Below, in pieces: positions 7,214-9,291 of a DNA stretch of 9,291 bases. The notes below the pieces were generated by a model that saw nothing but the letters and a program-made list of their open reading frames with translations, did no database searches and had not been told where the DNA came from. The stretch is from Propionibacteriales bacterium (GTDB taxonomy: Bacteria; Actinomycetota; Actinomycetes; Propionibacteriales; Propionibacteriaceae), in contig JAKDKP010000047.1 of the NCBI GenBank assembly GCA_030453285.1, positions 1 through 9,291 on the forward strand, in the 5' to 3' direction. Each line of letters starts with the position of its first letter. Positions within the stretch are counted from its first letter, which is position 1. Both the position numbers and the translations under genes were made by a program.

Positions 7214-8632
7214 ATGAACGGAGCACTCGAGCTCCTCCTGGACATCTTCCGGGAGCCGTCCGTCATCGTCGCCCTCATCGCGTTGATCGGACTGTCGGTC
7301 CAGCGCAAGAAGGGCAGCGACATCATGAAGGGGACGATCAGGACACTGGTCGGCTTCCTCGTCCTCGCCGCCGGCGCCGGCGTGGTCAGCGGTTCCCTCG
7401 AGCCGTTCGGCGACATGTTCCAGGAGGCCTTCAATGTTCAGGGTGTTGTCCCGAACAATGAGGCGATCGTCGGAACGGTCCTGGTCACCTACGGTTCGAT
7501 CGCCGCACTGATCTTCTTCTTCGGGATGATCGTCAACGTCCTGCTGTCGATGACATCGAAGTTCAAGTACATCTACCTGTCCGGGCACGTCGCGTTCTAC
7601 ATGGCGGCGATGATCGCGGTGATCTTCAAGGTCGCCGGGTTCGCGGACTGGGAGGCGGTCCTGTGGGGCTCCATCGCCCAGGGGCTCATCGTCACGGTGT
7701 CCCCCGCACTGGTGCAGCCGTTCATGAAGCGGGTCACCGGTACCGACGACGTCGCCCTCGGGCACACCGGTGGCGCGGGCATCGCGTTGAGCGGACTGGT
7801 CGCCTCGGTCACCCGCAGCAAGAAGCACCCGTCCAAGTCCACCGAGGACCTGAACCTGCCGTCCGGCCTGGGTTTCCTTCGCGACACCACGGTCATCACC
7901 GCGCTGTCCATGGGACTGATCTACCTGGTCGTGGCGCTGTTCGCAGGGTCCGGGTACATCGAGGCCAACCTCAGCGACGGGACGAACTACATCGTCTTCT
8001 CCCTAATGCAGGGTGCTACGTTCTCGGCCGGCGTGTTCATCATCCTCGCCGGTGTGCGTGTGGTGCTCGGCGAGATCGTCCCGGCGTTCAAGGGCATCAG
8101 CGAGCGCCTGGTCAAGGACGCCAAGCCGGCGCTGGACGTGCCGATCACCTTCACCTTCGCACCGAACGCGGTGCTCATCGGCTTCCTGTCGAGCTTCGTC
8201 GGCGGACTGCTGGGCATGGGCATCATGGCGATGGCCGGGACGACGATTGTCGTCCCCGGCGTGATCGCACACTTCATGACCGGTGGCGCCTCCGGCGTGA
8301 TCGGCAACGGTGTCGGCGGGCGACGGGGCGCGGTGCTCGGTGCCTTCGTCAACGGCCTGGTAATCACGTTCCTGCCGCTGTGGCTGCTGCCGGTCCTGGG
8401 AGACGTGGGACTGTCGGACTCGACGTTCTCGGACGCCGACTTCGGTGTCGCGGGCCTGTTCCTCGGCTACCTCAACCAGGGTGGCGGGCAGACCGCCATC
8501 ATCATCGGCCTGGTCGCCGCGGTTCTCGTGACCTACGCCGCGTCGTTCATGATCGGACGGCGGGAGAAGAAGGTCGACGGCGTGAGCGCTGACGAGGAGA
8601 CACCGGCCGAACCTGCCGGAACTACCACGTAG
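7214..8632 (+). CDS. PTS sugar transporter subunit IIC, ascorbate-type (UlaA superfamily)
   Basis: This is the membrane channel that carries the sugar across the inner membrane and presents it to IIB for phosphorylation. The 472-residue protein has about ten to twelve hydrophobic segments and the length of E. coli UlaA. UlaA landmarks are IMKGTIRTLVGF (38-48), KYIYLSGH (118-125), GHTGG (183-187), ALDVPITFTFAPNAV (306-320) and the PGVI-HF segment (348-354). Compared from memory with E. coli UlaA, the pocket residues H135, H194 and D314 correspond to H125, H184 and D308. S59, T86 and Q139 become A55, N82 and Y129, which suggests a different substrate. The C-terminus after about 450 is a short charged tail. 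ATG 7214 follows TGAGGGG at 7197-7203; the longer GTG-type start at 7196 overlaps the IIB gene and adds nothing recognisable. It is the last gene of the operon, followed by a hairpin terminator. Confidence 0.93.
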   Translation: MNGALELLLDIFREPSVIVALIALIGLSVQRKKGSDIMKGTIRTLVGFLVLAAGAGVVSGSLEPFGDMFQEAFNVQGVVPNNEAIVGTVLVTYGSIAALIFFFGMIVNVLLSMTSKFKYIYLSGHVAFYMAAMIAVIFKVAGFADWEAVLWGSIAQGLIVTVSPALVQPFMKRVTGTDDVALGHTGGAGIALSGLVASVTRSKKHPSKSTEDLNLPSGLGFLRDTTVITALSMGLIYLVVALFAGSGYIEANLSDGTNYIVFSLMQGATFSAGVFIILAGVRVVLGEIVPAFKGISERLVKDAKPALDVPITFTFAPNAVLIGFLSSFVGGLLGMGIMAMAGTTIVVPGVIAHFMTGGASGVIGNGVGGRRGAVLGAFVNGLVITFLPLWLLPVLGDVGLSDSTFSDADFGVAGLFLGYLNQGGGQTAIIIGLVAAVLVTYAASFMIGRREKKVDGVSADEETPAEPAGTTT

Positions 8633-8661
8633 AACTCCCCTGCCTCCTCTACGGGAAATGC

Positions 8662-8705
8662 CAGAGCCCCTGCCGCTGATGTGTCATCTGCGGCAGGGGC
8701 CTCTG
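8662..8705. terminator. Strong hairpin, probable bidirectional terminator
   Basis: CAGAGCCCCTGCCGC (8662-8676) pairs with GCGGCAGGGG plus CTCTG (8690-8705), leaving one bulged C at 8700 and a 13-nt loop. The core of 11 bp is perfect and GC-rich. It sits 30 bases after the IIC stop and 23 bases before the stop of the convergent minus-strand gene, so it can serve both. There is no T-run on either side, which is common for actinobacterial terminators. Confidence 0.8.
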
Positions 8706-8727
8706 CCTTCGGTGACGAAGCTGCAGG

Positions 8728-9045
8728 TCATGTGGAACGCACCCACTCGCTCAGAGCTGCACGAATCGCCTCTGAACGGTTGAGGTTTTCCTTGTCCGCC
8801 CGCTTCATCACCGCATCCAGCTCCGCGTCAGTAAGTCGCACGGGAACAACCCGGGAGGCCTCACCGCCCCGCGCCGGACGTCCGATGATCCGCTTCTGAA
8901 GCTCCTCGACGTCGTATCCCTCTTCCGCCTCGGCAACCCAGGCGTCGACCTGTGCCTCAGAGCCCTCTTCCCCACGCTTTTCCCCGTCATTAGCACTACC
9001 GCAATACGGAAGTAGCGAGTCAGCGCCATTGGACCCCGAGGTCAA
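8728..9045 (-). CDS. Ribbon-helix-helix (CopG/Arc-type) protein, possible antitoxin; start uncertain
   Basis: The C-terminal half (residues about 66-103 of the longest form) is a ribbon-helix-helix DNA-binding domain: strand VVPVRL, helix TDAELDAVMKRADKEN, then NRSEAIRAALSEWV. Before it lies a segment seen in actinobacterial relatives, QVDAWVAEAEEGYDVEELQ followed by a GRPARG linker. Such proteins usually autoregulate their operon and often act as type II antitoxins, but no toxin gene is visible here. The start is doubtful. The coordinates use TTG 9045, which lacks a ribosome binding site. ATG 8990 reads MTGKSVGK in another frame, and one extra G in the run at 8982-8985 would join it to the domain as MTGEKRGEEGSEAQVDAW, the expected length. 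A one-base deletion or sequence error is therefore possible. It converges on the PTS operon. Confidence 0.65.
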   Translation of the reverse strand: MTSGSNGADSLLPYCGSANDGEKRGEEGSEAQVDAWVAEAEEGYDVEELQKRIIGRPARGGEASRVVPVRLTDAELDAVMKRADKENLNRSEAIRAALSEWVRST

Positions 9046-9109
9046 TCAACTGATCGGCACGCAGGGGGATGGCGAACTAGGCCCGTTCTTCACGCGGGGT
9101 CACGACCTC

Positions 9110-9291
9110 TTACACCTCCACGCCAGCCTCCACCTCCTCCCCTGCCTCCAGGTGGATCCGGGCGTAGGCGCGGACATCGGCGTCCGAGTCCTCCTGCGCG
9201 GTGACCAGGACCTCGCGCACCGAGGGGTCACCCGGCCACGTCGCCGCGGTCGTGACCACTGCCTTGCGCACATCGGCGTTCTCATCGGACA
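9110..9291 (-). CDS. HEAT-repeat-like protein, C-terminal fragment
   Basis: This is the last 59 codons of a gene that begins beyond the right edge of the window; the stop is TAA at 9110-9112. The frame contains repeated helix-turn-helix units with the D-x-x-V-R signature of HEAT or leucine-rich-repeat-variant proteins: DENADVRKAVV, DPSVREVLV and DSDADVRAYAR. It ends in an acidic tail rich in Glu and Val (GEEVEAGVEV). Such repeats form superhelical scaffolds that bind proteins or nucleic acids. The specific role cannot be told from this fragment. It reads in the same direction as the ribbon-helix-helix gene, about 65-120 bases upstream of it depending on that gene's start. Confidence 0.7.
   Translation of the reverse strand, partial: SDENADVRKAVVTTAATWPGDPSVREVLVTAQEDSDADVRAYARIHLEAGEEVEAGVEV

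Noticed and set aside
9100..9285. 61-codon minus-strand frame near the right edge
   Set aside because: It is Arg- and Pro-rich and overlaps in another frame the HEAT-like repeat sequence ending at 9110, which is far more protein-like.

Overview
The window looks like chromosomal DNA from a high-GC actinomycete, possibly Corynebacterium or a relative. The evidence is strong third-position G/C in most genes, GGAGG-type ribosome binding sites, tight operon spacing, and an UlaA-type PTS beside a GntR regulator. The genus is my inference from general appearance; no marker gene settles it.

Left part (1-2200, minus strand): a tandem-fused family III CoA-transferase (CaiB/BaiF type) gene. An in-frame TAG at 149-151 interrupts it, yet the same frame continues with typical family C-terminal sequence to the window edge. 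It is best read as a pseudogene or a sequence with a point error. Next comes a stretch of visibly lower GC (about 2440-3490). It holds one small predicted membrane-protein gene (2564-3193, plus strand), also split by an in-frame stop (TAA at 2789-2791).

Centre (3488-8632): the intact functional core. A HutC-subfamily GntR repressor (minus) is divergent from a compact four-gene operon (plus). The operon encodes transketolase, then the IIA, IIB and IIC components of an ascorbate-type (UlaA-superfamily) PTS. Gaps are 8, 5 and 7 nt, and the operon ends at a strong hairpin (8662-8705). A perfect 9-bp inverted repeat lies in the divergent promoter region and is the likely operator. The PTS should import and phosphorylate a sugar, and transketolase would feed the resulting pentose phosphate into the non-oxidative pentose phosphate pathway. 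No ascorbate-6-phosphate lactonase, decarboxylase or epimerase gene is present. Several residues lining the E. coli UlaA ascorbate pocket also differ here, so the substrate may be a pentose, pentulose or pentitol rather than ascorbate. EI and HPr must come from elsewhere in the genome.

Right edge: a convergent minus-strand ribbon-helix-helix protein (8728-9045) with an uncertain, possibly frameshifted start, and the C-terminal 59 codons of a HEAT-repeat-like protein that continues beyond the window. I see no tRNA, rRNA, CRISPR array, transposase or phage gene. The module most worth attention is the regulator, transketolase and UlaABC-like PTS unit with its altered transporter pocket.
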